Shown here piece after piece: positions 36,407 through 46,147 of a DNA stretch of 64,000 bases (position 1 is its first letter; each line of letters begins with the position of its first letter). The notes beneath the pieces were generated by a model, which was given only the letters and a program-made list of their open reading frames with translations, was not told where the DNA came from and did not search any database. The DNA is from Candidatus Gastranaerophilales bacterium HUM_9 (GTDB taxonomy: Bacteria > Cyanobacteriota > Vampirovibrionia > Gastranaerophilales > Gastranaerophilaceae), in the NCBI GenBank assembly GCA_002103075.1, contig DABG01000010.1, forward strand, positions 1 through 64,000. Reading direction: 5' to 3'. The position numbers and the translations under genes are program-made.

Positions 36407-37471
36407 CTATTTCAACTTCAATCTTATTCCCAAAAACGTTAACAACTTATATTTGCCATATTTTTGTATAGAAAACAAATTCTGTAAAAAAGTCATATTC
36501 ATATACTTCAAGTCTTTTACATTTTTACATTTTATCAAAAACTCACACAACTTCTCATATTCTTTATTTTCAATCATATCAAGCAATAGTGGATATGGGA
36601 AATTTTCTTCCAAATACTTTTTATTCTTACATTTATGAAAAACATCTATCAAAGTTTCTGCAAAGTATTTTTTCACAAGTTCATCATCTGAACGGAATAA
36701 AAATATAAAGATTTTCTTAATATCAAACAAATAACTAAAATTATAATCATCTATACTTTTTTCATATAATCCTGAATTATTTATATCATCTGCAATAATT
36801 CTTTTTCCGTATAAGGTTGATTTCACAGATTCAAAAGATAATTGCTTGGAATCTAAACTTCCACTTCTTCTAATATAATGATAAAAAACATCATTAACTG
36901 TTTCTACACTATTTGCTTTTAACACTGCTCTATTTAAAAATACACAATCCTGACCTTTAGGACACTCTTCTGGAAATAATATGTTATTATCAAATATCAA
37001 TTTTGCTCGATAAATTGCACACCACCATTCACCAATAAAATAATACTGACTTTTTTCTTCAATGTCTTTATTCATTGTCATTATAGTTTCAGTGCCATCT
37101 AACTCAACTGTTTTACAACCTGCTTTTACTATATCTGCACCCGTCGCCATTGCCTTGGTATAAAGTTCTTCATAAAAATTCAAATCAATTTCATCATCAG
37201 AATCTACAAAACCAAGATACTCTCCCTGAGCAATCTCTAAACCTTTATTTCTGGCAACAGCAGCACCCATATTTTCTTTTAAATCAATAATTTTTAATCT
37301 ATCATCTTTTTTAGCATATTTTTTTAAGATTTCAAGCGAAGAGTCTTTAGAGTTATCATTTATACAAATAACTTCTATATCTTTTAAAGTTTGATTAAAA
37401 AGACACTCTAATGTATCTTTCAAATACATTTCAGCATTATATACAGGAATTATTACACTAATTTTTATCAT
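36407..37471 (-). CDS. GT2-family glycosyltransferase
   Basis: The 354-residue GT-A enzyme starts with ISVIIPVYNAEMYLKDTLE, has CINDNSKDSSLEIL and the metal-binding GFVDSDDEID near residue 90. The acceptor half is diverged. It ends with the shared C-terminal module (NLFSIQK, then LLTFLGIRLKLK). It is the last gene of the second glycosyltransferase block, next to the GC-rich repeat region. The transferred sugar cannot be predicted. Confidence 0.85.
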   Translation of the reverse strand: MIKISVIIPVYNAEMYLKDTLECLFNQTLKDIEVICINDNSKDSSLEILKKYAKKDDRLKIIDLKENMGAAVARNKGLEIAQGEYLGFVDSDDEIDLNFYEELYTKAMATGADIVKAGCKTVELDGTETIMTMNKDIEEKSQYYFIGEWWCAIYRAKLIFDNNILFPEECPKGQDCVFLNRAVLKANSVETVNDVFYHYIRRSGSLDSKQLSFESVKSTLYGKRIIADDINNSGLYEKSIDDYNFSYLFDIKKIFIFLFRSDDELVKKYFAETLIDVFHKCKNKKYLEENFPYPLLLDMIENKEYEKLCEFLIKCKNVKDLKYMNMTFLQNLFSIQKYGKYKLLTFLGIRLKLK

Positions 37472-37571
37472 TCATATACTCCGTTAAATCTAACATCTCA
37501 CCCAATTTATAATTCCGTTCCTCTGGTTTAAAAATAGAATAACCGGAGCCAGAATAAAACGTCATTTTCAT
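37458..37571 (-). CDS. Small coupled reading frame of unknown function
   Basis: A 37-codon frame (MKMTFYSGSGYSIFKPEE...) begins in a TAATG overlap with the acetyltransferase stop and ends 14 bases inside the following GT2 gene. The tight coupling on both sides suggests it is translated, either as a small protein or as a coupling leader. It might be a relic of a lost gene. No family was recognised. Confidence 0.4.
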   Translation of the reverse strand: MKMTFYSGSGYSIFKPEERNYKLGEMLDLTEYMNDKN

Positions 37572-38302
37572 TATTTTTCTTCTTCTAAAAATTTCTCAAT
37601 TGATTTTCTTGACCAATTACAACCAGTTTTCAAAACTTTAGCAGGACTACCTACTAAGATTGAACCTGAACTAATTCCATGCGAAGTAGATGATTTAGTA
37701 ACAATAGAACCAATCCCAACAACAGTATTATCAGGAATATCAGCACCTTTTAGTACTCTTACACCATTTCCAAACCAAACGTGATTACCAATTTTTATAT
37801 CTTCTGGGTAATTTAAAACTTCTCTTGTTTCTTCATTGTATATCGTATGTCCATCATATGATCTTAAATAGGCACTTGTTGAAAACATACAATCATCACC
37901 TATCGAAATTTTTATATTAGGTTCATTGTTCATTACAACCATTGAATTTACTGAGAAATTTTTACCTATTTTAACTTCTGAACCCCTGCCACATTTTATC
38001 ATTATATTAGATAAAACAAATTTTGTACTTTCAATCTTTATATATGAATTACCCAAACAATGAATTTCACAATTTTTAAATTCTGGAACTTTGTTGCCAA
38101 CAATTTCTATAACAGAATCTGAACCACAAAATTCGACAGATAATCCCTTAATATTTTTCAATCTTATTTTGTTTTCACCATTTATCCAATATATAGCACC
38201 ACGTTTTATTCGTTTTTTAAATTTTAAACCTAGAATACGAAAAACTAAATATTTTCTATTTTCTTTTTGTTCCTTTGTTACTGAAAATATATTTTTAAAC
38301 AT
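37571..38302 (-). CDS. Left-handed beta-helix (hexapeptide) O-acetyltransferase
   Basis: This is a 243-residue protein. The C-terminal half has hexapeptide repeats: IKIGNHVWFGNGVRVLKGAD, IPDNTVVGIGSIVTKS and SGSILVGSPAKVLKTG, typical of sugar O- or N-acetyltransferases. The N-terminus (NIFSVTKEQK, then FRILGLKFKKR) is the shared module otherwise found at C-termini in this locus, here in reversed position. It overlaps the GT8 gene upstream by eight bases. Confidence 0.8.
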   Translation of the reverse strand: MFKNIFSVTKEQKENRKYLVFRILGLKFKKRIKRGAIYWINGENKIRLKNIKGLSVEFCGSDSVIEIVGNKVPEFKNCEIHCLGNSYIKIESTKFVLSNIMIKCGRGSEVKIGKNFSVNSMVVMNNEPNIKISIGDDCMFSTSAYLRSYDGHTIYNEETREVLNYPEDIKIGNHVWFGNGVRVLKGADIPDNTVVGIGSIVTKSSTSHGISSGSILVGSPAKVLKTGCNWSRKSIEKFLEEEK

Positions 38303-39257
38303 TATTTTTCCTTTCTAACTTTATCTGAATACCTAAAAATGTAAGGTATTTTACTCCATCTAATTTTTTTATAGAAAATATTCTTTCAAAAAACTTATAT
38401 TGAATATGTTTATGAGTATTTCTGATAACATTCATAAACAAAAATTTTTCATAAAAACTCGTCATTCTAGCATATTTCCACCACAAATAACCAGCTCTTT
38501 GTTTGCTCTCTAAATCATACCAAGGTTTAATATGCTTCCAACCTGTAAAATGTAATATTTTAATATCTTCAATCGCAATATCAGTAAATAATTGAGGGAA
38601 TATATTATAAGTCTTATCAACTTTAAGAATTCTATCTGGATTATTAACCGTAAAATATTGGTGTAATAAATTTTGATCACAAAAATTACATTTTGGAATT
38701 GTTAAACCAAACTCTAATAAGGTTTTTAACGTATTTTCTTTTCGCCATTCTTTTAGATTCATAACAATAAAGCCTGAGTTGCAAACATCTTCACCCATCT
38801 CTTCAAATCCACGTGGTGAACCCATTGCTATTAAATAATTATCTAAACAAATATTGTATACCTTAGACAAATCAGTATTAACTATCATATCTGTATCCAG
38901 ATAAATAACTTTTTTTACATCATTTAACACATTTTGTGCCAATAAATAAATATAATGAGTATATGAAATTGCTTTTCCCCATTGTCCAATATTTTGACCT
39001 TCGAATATTGACATTTTATCTTTCACATCAATAAAATCATACTCAATATCATATTCATCAAAAGTCGCTTTTGCATATTCAAAAACATTATTTTTTTCTT
39101 CTGTAGGAATATCTTTTACAATATCTGCATACAAAAAATATACCTTTAATTTTGTATCATTATTCAAATTAGCTTTTGCTGAAACAGCTGTTACAACCCC
39201 ATACGGTAAATAATCAGATGATGCTGCTAATAATATATTAACTCTATTTTCACTCAT
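38295..39257 (-). CDS. GT8-family glycosyltransferase
   Basis: The 320-residue enzyme, from the ATG at 39257 (an upstream TTG is rejected), has the GT8 pattern: VNILLAASSDYLPYGVVTAV, the DxD motif in VIYLDTDMIV, NSGFIVMNL and a HFTGWKHIKPW motif near residue 250. It is a retaining UDP-hexose-type transferase related to LPS galactosyl/glucosyltransferases. It ends with the shared module (RIFSIKK, then LTFLGIQIKLE). Confidence 0.85.
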   Translation of the reverse strand: MSENRVNILLAASSDYLPYGVVTAVSAKANLNNDTKLKVYFLYADIVKDIPTEEKNNVFEYAKATFDEYDIEYDFIDVKDKMSIFEGQNIGQWGKAISYTHYIYLLAQNVLNDVKKVIYLDTDMIVNTDLSKVYNICLDNYLIAMGSPRGFEEMGEDVCNSGFIVMNLKEWRKENTLKTLLEFGLTIPKCNFCDQNLLHQYFTVNNPDRILKVDKTYNIFPQLFTDIAIEDIKILHFTGWKHIKPWYDLESKQRAGYLWWKYARMTSFYEKFLFMNVIRNTHKHIQYKFFERIFSIKKLDGVKYLTFLGIQIKLERKNNV

Positions 39258-39279
39258 AAATTTCAATCCCTAATCTCTT

Positions 39280-40206
39280 TTATTTATTTATTTTCAATTT
39301 TAATCCCAAAATTGTTATTATTTTTGCAGATTTATCAAAAGTATTACTAATAGAAAAAACTTTCTTCAACAATAATGCCCAAGAAAATTTACTAAAATCA
39401 AACGGTTTTATATTGATAATTTGTCTAGTTAAAATCTTTAAATCTCCTCGTCTTTGAACTATAAACATATTAAACATACGTTCTGACAAGAATCCAAAAA
39501 CTCTTCTTTGATAAGGATCTTCACTAACTACAATTTTCTTTTCAGCTTCATCTAATATATCAAACAACCAAGAGCAATACTCAAAAAACAATTCTCGTTT
39601 CATAACAAACATATTACACATTGCTGATTTATATTCACCTAAATATTCATTTATAGCATTCATATCTGTATCAGAATATTTCTCATTCATAATATCTATA
39701 ACAGTGTTTAAATCATCAATAGAATGGGAATCTGCATACTGTTCCCTGATGTTTGTACCTTCTTTTTCAAAATCAAAAGGTTTTGGTAACACTATATCAA
39801 TATTATCAAGCACACTTAAAATTTTTTCACTATCCCAATCTTTTATATTTATACATTCTGAAAACTCGTTTGATAGATATTTATTCAAAAAATCAAACAA
39901 CCTACGATAATGCATTAATCCAATATATTCTGGATTACCTAGCTTATCATAATTTTTCCAAGCCCAATATAAAGCAGTTAATTCACAATATGTCATGTTC
40001 TTAAATGATATATTTTCACCAGTATCATCACCTATCATATTTGACTGTAACCACTTGCAATTCTCTTCTGCAACCTTGTCTACTTTCGCTTTTTCAAGAG
40101 CCAATGAACGACCACAATGAATTGGTGTTAAAACATCATTCTTAAATAACTTATCTTTTTTATGATAACAAACTAATATTTTTATATTCTTTTTATTATT
40201 ACCCAT
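39280..40206 (-). CDS. DUF4422 glycosyltransferase-like protein
   Basis: The 308-residue protein has the DUF4422 features: IKILVCYHKKDKLF at the N-terminus, the ENISFKNMTYCELTALYWAW segment, YIGLMHYRRLFDF, and a MCNMFVMKRELFFEYCSWLF region. The family occurs in capsule and LPS loci and is regarded as glycosyltransferases. The shared module ends it (KVFSISN, then IITILGLKLKINK). Confidence 0.82.
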   Translation of the reverse strand: MGNNKKNIKILVCYHKKDKLFKNDVLTPIHCGRSLALEKAKVDKVAEENCKWLQSNMIGDDTGENISFKNMTYCELTALYWAWKNYDKLGNPEYIGLMHYRRLFDFLNKYLSNEFSECINIKDWDSEKILSVLDNIDIVLPKPFDFEKEGTNIREQYADSHSIDDLNTVIDIMNEKYSDTDMNAINEYLGEYKSAMCNMFVMKRELFFEYCSWLFDILDEAEKKIVVSEDPYQRRVFGFLSERMFNMFIVQRRGDLKILTRQIINIKPFDFSKFSWALLLKKVFSISNTFDKSAKIITILGLKLKINK

Positions 40207-40210
40207 AAAA

Positions 40211-41227
40211 TTATCCTACATATTCAGTTTCAGAGACTTTAATGCCTAAAATATAAAATTTTTTAATTCCATCTTTTTTAACTCGCTTATACAAAGGAAT
40301 ATACAAAACCTTTAAACAATACTGCCAAGCATCTTTACACACTTTTATTCCCAATATACACGTAATAACTTTATATAATAGATATAACATATACTTATTC
40401 GCAAATGGTGTGAGTTTCAAATAATTCCAATACTCCTTTTGCAAAGGATGATTACAAGACATAAACCAAGGTTTTTGAACATCAGTATAATGTATTATTC
40501 CTATATTATTTTTTGCAGCTTTAACTTCTTCATCTGTATAAAAATGTTCGTAAATATTACCTAAATACATACGTGCATTTACATTCCATCTTAAGTTAAG
40601 AAACTTGCATTTACCATAAAATACCCCATTTAAAATATCCTGATCTTGAAGAATAATTATATCTTTATTATTTTCATAATATTTTAAACAACTTTCTTTA
40701 AAATCAAATGTTCTAAGTTCTTCTAAATTAAATAAGATGACCCCAGCATTAAAATATTTGTAATCAAAAGGTAAACCCAAACGTTTTTGTTGAGTTTTAC
40801 CACCCTCATCTTCAACAACACCTGCATAATAACCTGAAACATCTGTTTCCCATAACTCTGCGATATCAGTTTTTACAACAATATCACAATCTAAATATAT
40901 AAGTTTTTTAATATCTTTTGGTAGAATATCTAATAAATATAATCTATAATACGTCGCAACCGAAATTCTAGATCTATTTAACGGCAAGTCGGAAAAATCG
41001 ATTTTTGTCATATCATAATATGAAATTACAAAATCTTTAATTTTAGCTAATTTTTTTATATTTCTTTTATTTTTTTCACTAATACCACCATCTAAAATAA
41101 AAAATCTTACTTTGTAATCATTACCACAATTTTTTAAAATAGAAGCCATCGTAACAACACAGTGTTGAACATAATTATTATCAGTAGATAAACACATATT
41201 TATAAATTTTTCTGATTTATTTTCCAT
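40211..41227 (-). CDS. GT8-family glycosyltransferase
   Basis: The 338-residue GT8 enzyme has INMCLSTDNNYVQHCVVTMA at the start, the metal motif LIYLDCDIVV, FNAGVILFNL, DQDILNGVFYG and the HYTDVQKPW motif. The C-terminus has a looser form of the shared module (KKFYILGIKVSE). It lies four bases from the DUF4422 gene and seven from the next GT2 gene, in one operon. Confidence 0.85.
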   Translation of the reverse strand: MENKSEKFINMCLSTDNNYVQHCVVTMASILKNCGNDYKVRFFILDGGISEKNKRNIKKLAKIKDFVISYYDMTKIDFSDLPLNRSRISVATYYRLYLLDILPKDIKKLIYLDCDIVVKTDIAELWETDVSGYYAGVVEDEGGKTQQKRLGLPFDYKYFNAGVILFNLEELRTFDFKESCLKYYENNKDIIILQDQDILNGVFYGKCKFLNLRWNVNARMYLGNIYEHFYTDEEVKAAKNNIGIIHYTDVQKPWFMSCNHPLQKEYWNYLKLTPFANKYMLYLLYKVITCILGIKVCKDAWQYCLKVLYIPLYKRVKKDGIKKFYILGIKVSETEYVG

Positions 41228-41234
41228 AATTCCT

Positions 41235-42221
41235 CTATCTCATAAACAACTTCTTAAACCAACTTGCACTATGATATTCATAAGGCTTTGTCGCAATCTC
41301 TAGATAACGTTTTTGATGTTTCTTTGATAAATATTTCAAGCTGACACCCTCATCAAGTCCAGATTTCAACAACTCTTGCATAAGATTATAATATTCAGGC
41401 TTAAATTCAGGAGCTATCTTTTTATAAAAGAAATAACAACCCTTAAGTGCTGCTGAATAGAAATACTCTCTTATTTCAAGATTATCAAAATATCCGTTTT
41501 CCACTAAAATTTCTTTTGCTTGTTGACGACGTCTAATATAATTAGTAAGTTTTTGACCACCATTATTCGTTGAAGACCCATTTGCATCAACTCTATAATA
41601 ATACAATGGTTCAGCCACAGACATAATATTTTTAGCTTTAACCAAACAAGTCATATTCCAAGGCTGGTCTTCATAAGCACCTTTGCCGTCTTGCAACATC
41701 TTTATACCATTATTATCTAAAAAACTTTTTCTATACAAAGCCTTCCAAGGATATGCAGGTTTATCCAACAATCGTGGATTTGTATTCAAATTAAAATAAC
41801 CGTTTTCATCAGCAATCAAACCAGCACTATACGCACTAATTTTTGTTTTTCTTTCACTCAAGAAATAAAAATCGCCGATAACGTAATCAGCTATCGTTCC
41901 GTCAATCTTATTAAACAAAAGTTCATACATCTTAGAAGTACATACATCATCACTTTCTACAATCCCGATATACTCACCCGTTGCGACCTCTAGACCTTTA
42001 TTTATAGCACTTGCATAACCGCCATTTTCTTTATCCACAACAACAACACGATTATCATTCTTTGCATATTCATTTATTATAGCCAACGAAGAATCTTTTG
42101 AACCATCATTTACGCAAATAACTTCTATATCATTAAAAGTCTGTGATACAACACTATCCAAGCACTCTCTTAAATATTTTTCTACATTATAAATCGGTAT
42201 TATTATTGAAATCTTTGACAT
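41235..42221 (-). CDS. GT2-family glycosyltransferase
   Basis: The 328-residue enzyme has ISIIIPIYNVEKYLRECLDS, CVNDGSKDSSL and the metal-binding GIVESDDVC (ExDD variant). AYPWKALYRKSFL and DQPWNMTCLVKAK in the second half fit the subgroup found in capsule loci. It ends in SWFKKLFMR and lacks the shared module, unlike most neighbours. Sugar unknown. Confidence 0.87.
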   Translation of the reverse strand: MSKISIIIPIYNVEKYLRECLDSVVSQTFNDIEVICVNDGSKDSSLAIINEYAKNDNRVVVVDKENGGYASAINKGLEVATGEYIGIVESDDVCTSKMYELLFNKIDGTIADYVIGDFYFLSERKTKISAYSAGLIADENGYFNLNTNPRLLDKPAYPWKALYRKSFLDNNGIKMLQDGKGAYEDQPWNMTCLVKAKNIMSVAEPLYYYRVDANGSSTNNGGQKLTNYIRRRQQAKEILVENGYFDNLEIREYFYSAALKGCYFFYKKIAPEFKPEYYNLMQELLKSGLDEGVSLKYLSKKHQKRYLEIATKPYEYHSASWFKKLFMR

Positions 42222-42237
42222 ATTTCTATAATCTTTC

Positions 42238-42627
42238 TTATTTTGAATTTAAATATTCTTTTGTCTGCGTACTTGATACATCTGGAGTTCTTGGCAAATA
42301 AATAACTTCACAATAGTCTTTCAAAAAGTCAAATTTACCTTTCCAATCATCACCCATTACAAATATATCTGCCTGATATTTCTGTACATCAGAAATTTTT
42401 TGATCCCAATCGTTTTCAGGAATTACCAAATCTACATACCTACAAGCCTCTAAAATAGTCTTCCTTTGCTCATAAGTATAATATGATTTTTTATTCTTAA
42501 CAGCGTTAAACTCATCACTTGATAATGCAACAATCAAGTAATCGCCTAACTCTTTTGCTCGTTTTAAAAGATTTATATGCCCATAATGAAGAACATCATA
42601 AGTTCCATAAGTAATAACTCGTTTCAT
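42238..42627 (-). CDS. tagD: Glycerol-3-phosphate cytidylyltransferase
   Basis: The 129-residue protein has the cytidylyltransferase motifs YGTYDVLHYGHINLLKRA (HxGH) and the C-terminal PRTPDVSSTQTK (RTxxISTT-like), with length equal to TagD/TarD. It makes CDP-glycerol from CTP and glycerol 3-phosphate. Located next to a LicD fusion, it probably feeds glycerol-phosphate decoration of the glycan. A CDP-glycerol polymerase of the TagF type is not in the window. Confidence 0.9.
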   Translation of the reverse strand: MKRVITYGTYDVLHYGHINLLKRAKELGDYLIVALSSDEFNAVKNKKSYYTYEQRKTILEACRYVDLVIPENDWDQKISDVQKYQADIFVMGDDWKGKFDFLKDYCEVIYLPRTPDVSSTQTKEYLNSK

Positions 42628-44627
42628 TATTTATCGTCCCTTTTTATCAAATTCTCTATAACTTCTCGTTCACTTCTTCTCAAGTTCACAAACATACTAT
42701 GACCAAACCCGATTTTTTTAGGATATGCCATATAGTCACCATAAACATTTGTCAAAAATTTATCGACATTGTTCATACATAAAAACTTCTCGCCTTCAAA
42801 CTCAATTTCTTTCAATGGAAAAGCAACATCATACGAAGTAAACCAGTTTTTCCAATGATGATTATAATCAGCTCCCCAAACTAAATCTGGCTTATCTGTA
42901 TTAACAGGTTTTAAAAGTTCGTTTCTTCCTTGTTTTATCATCTGTTTTATTTGAGTAATATTCTTAGGTCTGTTATGAGTACGCAAATATTCTCGTCTTG
43001 TTTTTATCCACTCTGTACGTTCTAATTGTTCAGGTTCTGTCATTTTTTCACCATAAACATCGTAAGGGAATATATCCACAAACAAATGTGGTGCTTTCTT
43101 ATGCTTAACTTTTAGCAAGATAAATTGCGCATTCTTGCTCCAAGTCAACTCTGCATATATATCGGGATTTCTTGAACTCTTTTGAAAAGCTTCTACCACT
43201 TTGCCATAATCTTCTCTAAGCATTCCGACATCAATATCATCGTCCCAAGGAATAAAACCTTTATGGCGAACAGCACCCAACACTGTTCCAAAATCCAACC
43301 AATATTTCAAACCGTTTTGTTTACATACATAATCCAATTCTTTTAACAACGCTAAATTCGCAAGCTGAATATCTCTGATTTGTCCCTCTGCCGGCGGAAT
43401 TTTTGTAATATCAATATCGTTTTCTTTGTAATAATAATATGGATTAGATTCTTTCTTTTTCTTAAATTCTGCTTTTGGAAACTTAATTTTGAACCCTAAA
43501 AACTTTACTAAATAATGGGTTTCACCATAAGGTTGAACAGAAAACATTGAAGATGCAAACTCTTTGAATGAAAATTTTTCATCATCGTTTACCATTTCTT
43601 CCGATAAATCAAGACAAATTTCGTTCAAATACTTTTCATCATGAATTACAGTAATCTTTCGACCACCTTTCACTTCGTTTACATACTTATCTTTAATCAA
43701 TATTTTTTCAAGTGCGTGATGTTTCATCCATTCATATTCAATATCTAAATGACCAACATCAAGCGCTCTATAACCTTCTTTTGCTAAATCATAAGCTAGT
43801 ACTGTTGCAGTAGGACCTAATGCAAGAATAAACAATTTCCTTTTTGAATGTCCCAAACAAGCATTCTTGATTTCTTCATACTTTGAAAAAGCATCACGAC
43901 TTGGACAAATTATTCTTTGGATAGATTTTGCTCCATCAAACAAATCATTACCCACACCAAGTCTAGAACCTGAACCTTCTACAATGACTATATCTTTATC
44001 CTGCCAAACTTTTTTAAAATCCTCAAAATGCTTTTCACAAACAGATTTATCTTCAACTCCAATATATGCCCTTGTAACCTCTGTATCATAATAGGTTTTA
44101 CTCATATCAAATATTTTGTATAATTTTTCTCTATGCAAAACCACATACTTGCGCCAAAACTGAGCAGTGATAGGCTCATACTGTGTTAAGCTCCCAAACA
44201 TATCAGGCAAAGATACCATAATATTGTCATCATTTGATAACAATATCTCCTTCATACGTTTTGCTAATTCTTTTGAATAAATTTGAAACGGTAAATCTTC
44301 ACCAAACACAAGATTTAATTCACCATCACCATATCGTACCAAAGATTTGTTTGTAGTAATCAATTCATCAAGAGTTTGACGGCTATTCTTTACAATAGGA
44401 ACTGTCAATTCAGACAAATCACCTGATTCATATTTAGAATTTAAACTTATTATCTCATCAGATTTTAATCGTTTTTTAGTTATAGTAAATCTTAACCCCA
44501 TAAACCTAAACAACAAACGCTCTTGAGCGTTTTTTTGAAATGAGAAAACATCAAAACTTCTAAACAACACACATCTAAAATAATATTCATCATTCGATAT
44601 ATCAATAATGTCTCTTATAAGCCCCAT
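42627..44627 (-). CDS. GT-D (DUF1792) and LicD fusion protein
   Basis: The 666-residue protein has two catalytic parts. Residues ~85-340 match the GT-D fold (SLVRYGDGELNLVFGED, IVEGSGSRLGVGND, LALGPTATVLAYDLA). Residues ~420-660 are LicD (LANLALLKELDYVC, YWLDFGTVLGAVRHKGFIPW, then DDDIDVGMLRED). The shared module appears twice: near the N-terminus (FRFMGLRFTITK) and at the joint (SSMFSVQ, then FLGFKIKF). LicD proteins transfer a phospho-alcohol from a CDP donor, and the next gene makes CDP-glycerol. It is the first gene of the minus-strand glycan operon. Confidence 0.82.
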   Translation of the reverse strand: MGLIRDIIDISNDEYYFRCVLFRSFDVFSFQKNAQERLLFRFMGLRFTITKKRLKSDEIISLNSKYESGDLSELTVPIVKNSRQTLDELITTNKSLVRYGDGELNLVFGEDLPFQIYSKELAKRMKEILLSNDDNIMVSLPDMFGSLTQYEPITAQFWRKYVVLHREKLYKIFDMSKTYYDTEVTRAYIGVEDKSVCEKHFEDFKKVWQDKDIVIVEGSGSRLGVGNDLFDGAKSIQRIICPSRDAFSKYEEIKNACLGHSKRKLFILALGPTATVLAYDLAKEGYRALDVGHLDIEYEWMKHHALEKILIKDKYVNEVKGGRKITVIHDEKYLNEICLDLSEEMVNDDEKFSFKEFASSMFSVQPYGETHYLVKFLGFKIKFPKAEFKKKKESNPYYYYKENDIDITKIPPAEGQIRDIQLANLALLKELDYVCKQNGLKYWLDFGTVLGAVRHKGFIPWDDDIDVGMLREDYGKVVEAFQKSSRNPDIYAELTWSKNAQFILLKVKHKKAPHLFVDIFPYDVYGEKMTEPEQLERTEWIKTRREYLRTHNRPKNITQIKQMIKQGRNELLKPVNTDKPDLVWGADYNHHWKNWFTSYDVAFPLKEIEFEGEKFLCMNNVDKFLTNVYGDYMAYPKKIGFGHSMFVNLRRSEREVIENLIKRDDK

Positions 44628-44782
44628 CTCAATCCCTTCTAAAGATACACTTCATACTAAAAATAAATCCATGCTTACGTATATTTTACACACAAATCTA
44701 TGTATACATATATAACATAACCGAAGATTATGTGTCAATTATTCAAAAAACTCTTAGAAAATAAACTTGATTATTTTTTTAT

Positions 44783-44790
44783 GGTAAAAT
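44783..44790 (+). promoter_or_regulatory. Extended -10 box directly before murF (leaderless start)
   Basis: TG-G-TAAAAT ends seven bases before the ATG at 44798 (44782-44790 with the preceding T). No ribosome site is present. Confidence 0.5.
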
Positions 44791-44797
44791 ACAAACT

Positions 44798-46147
44798 ATG
44801 ATAAGAATTGATGAGATAATAAAAATAACTAATGCAAAAGTTATTTTTGCAGATGAAAAAGACTTAAACACAGATATTCTAAATTTTTCAACAGACACAA
44901 GAACAATATCAAAAGGAGATTTCTATCTACCTTTAAAAGGCGCAAATTTTGACGGCGAAAACTTTATTGATAAAGCGATAGAAAGTGGTGCAGTTGGCTA
45001 CTTTACAACCACAGGCAAAATCGAAAAAGGCGCAAAATTTGCACTTCAAGTAGAAAATACATTGACAGCGTATCTTCAACTTGCAAACTACAGAAGAAAT
45101 CAAGTTAATCCAAAAGTCGTTATGATTACAGGAAGTTCAGGAAAAACAACAACAAAAGAACTTGTGTATTCCGTTTGTTCACAGAAATTCAACACAGTAA
45201 AAACCTCTGCAAACCACAACAACGAAATAGGATTCTGTCAAACAGTGTTCTCAATCACTGACGACACCGAAGTTTTAATAATAGAAGCAGGTATGAGAGG
45301 ATTTGGAGAAATTGAACTTATCTCAAAATACGCAGAACCTGATATATCAATAATCTCTAATGTTGGCACAGCTCATATCGGACGACTTGGCTCAAGAGAA
45401 AATATTGCAAAAGCAAAATGTGAAATCACATCTCATCAAAGACCAGAAGGCATTTTAATAGCACACGATAATGAACTTATCAAAAACAATATTAATTATA
45501 ATGGCAGAAAGATTTATTATTCAATAAATGATGTCAAAATCCTTAAAAAAGAAATCGGTCGTTCTGAATACGAGTATAAAAACCACAAATACACCTTGAA
45601 TATTGAAGGGGATTACAACATTGAAAACTCTATTTCTGCAATAGAAACAGGTCTAGAACTAGGAATGTCACAAGATTTGATAGCAAAAGGGTTAGAAGAA
45701 TACAAATCTATTGAAAAACGTTGGGAAATCGAAGAAATCAACGGATACAATATAATAAACGACAGCTACAACGCAAACCCTGAATCAATGAAAGCTACTC
45801 TCAATACAATCTTTGACTTTTATCCTAGCTGTGTAATAGTTTTAGGAAATATGGGCGAACTTGGTGAAAACGAGGTTCAATACCATAAAGAAGTTGCAGA
45901 TTTTATCAATTCTAAAAATATCTCGTCAAATACAAAAATTCTTACAGTTGGGGATTTGGCAAAACATATCTCTGACAACATAAAAACAGGGTTTACAAAG
46001 AACTTTAATTCAAACGATGAAGTTAGTAATTACATATTAAATAATATAGAAAAAGGTGCTACAATATTTTTTAAGGCATCTCGCTCAATGAAACTTGAAG
46101 AAATAATATCTAATTTAAGAAATAAAAAAGGAGAAAATATCAAATGA
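44798..46147 (+). CDS. murF: UDP-N-acetylmuramoyl-tripeptide--D-alanyl-D-alanine ligase
   Basis: The 449-residue Mur ligase adds D-Ala-D-Ala to the UDP-MurNAc-tripeptide. Features are an N-terminal UDP-binding domain (FSTDTRTISKGDFYLPLKGA), the P-loop VMITGSSGKTTTKELV near residue 110, TSANHNNEIG, and IIEAGMRGFGEI; the C-terminal domain has NDSYNANPESM. Length is normal. It is first in a seven-gene operon for wall precursors and overlaps mraY by four bases. Confidence 0.95.
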   Translation: MIRIDEIIKITNAKVIFADEKDLNTDILNFSTDTRTISKGDFYLPLKGANFDGENFIDKAIESGAVGYFTTTGKIEKGAKFALQVENTLTAYLQLANYRRNQVNPKVVMITGSSGKTTTKELVYSVCSQKFNTVKTSANHNNEIGFCQTVFSITDDTEVLIIEAGMRGFGEIELISKYAEPDISIISNVGTAHIGRLGSRENIAKAKCEITSHQRPEGILIAHDNELIKNNINYNGRKIYYSINDVKILKKEIGRSEYEYKNHKYTLNIEGDYNIENSISAIETGLELGMSQDLIAKGLEEYKSIEKRWEIEEINGYNIINDSYNANPESMKATLNTIFDFYPSCVIVLGNMGELGENEVQYHKEVADFINSKNISSNTKILTVGDLAKHISDNIKTGFTKNFNSNDEVSNYILNNIEKGATIFFKASRSMKLEEIISNLRNKKGENIK

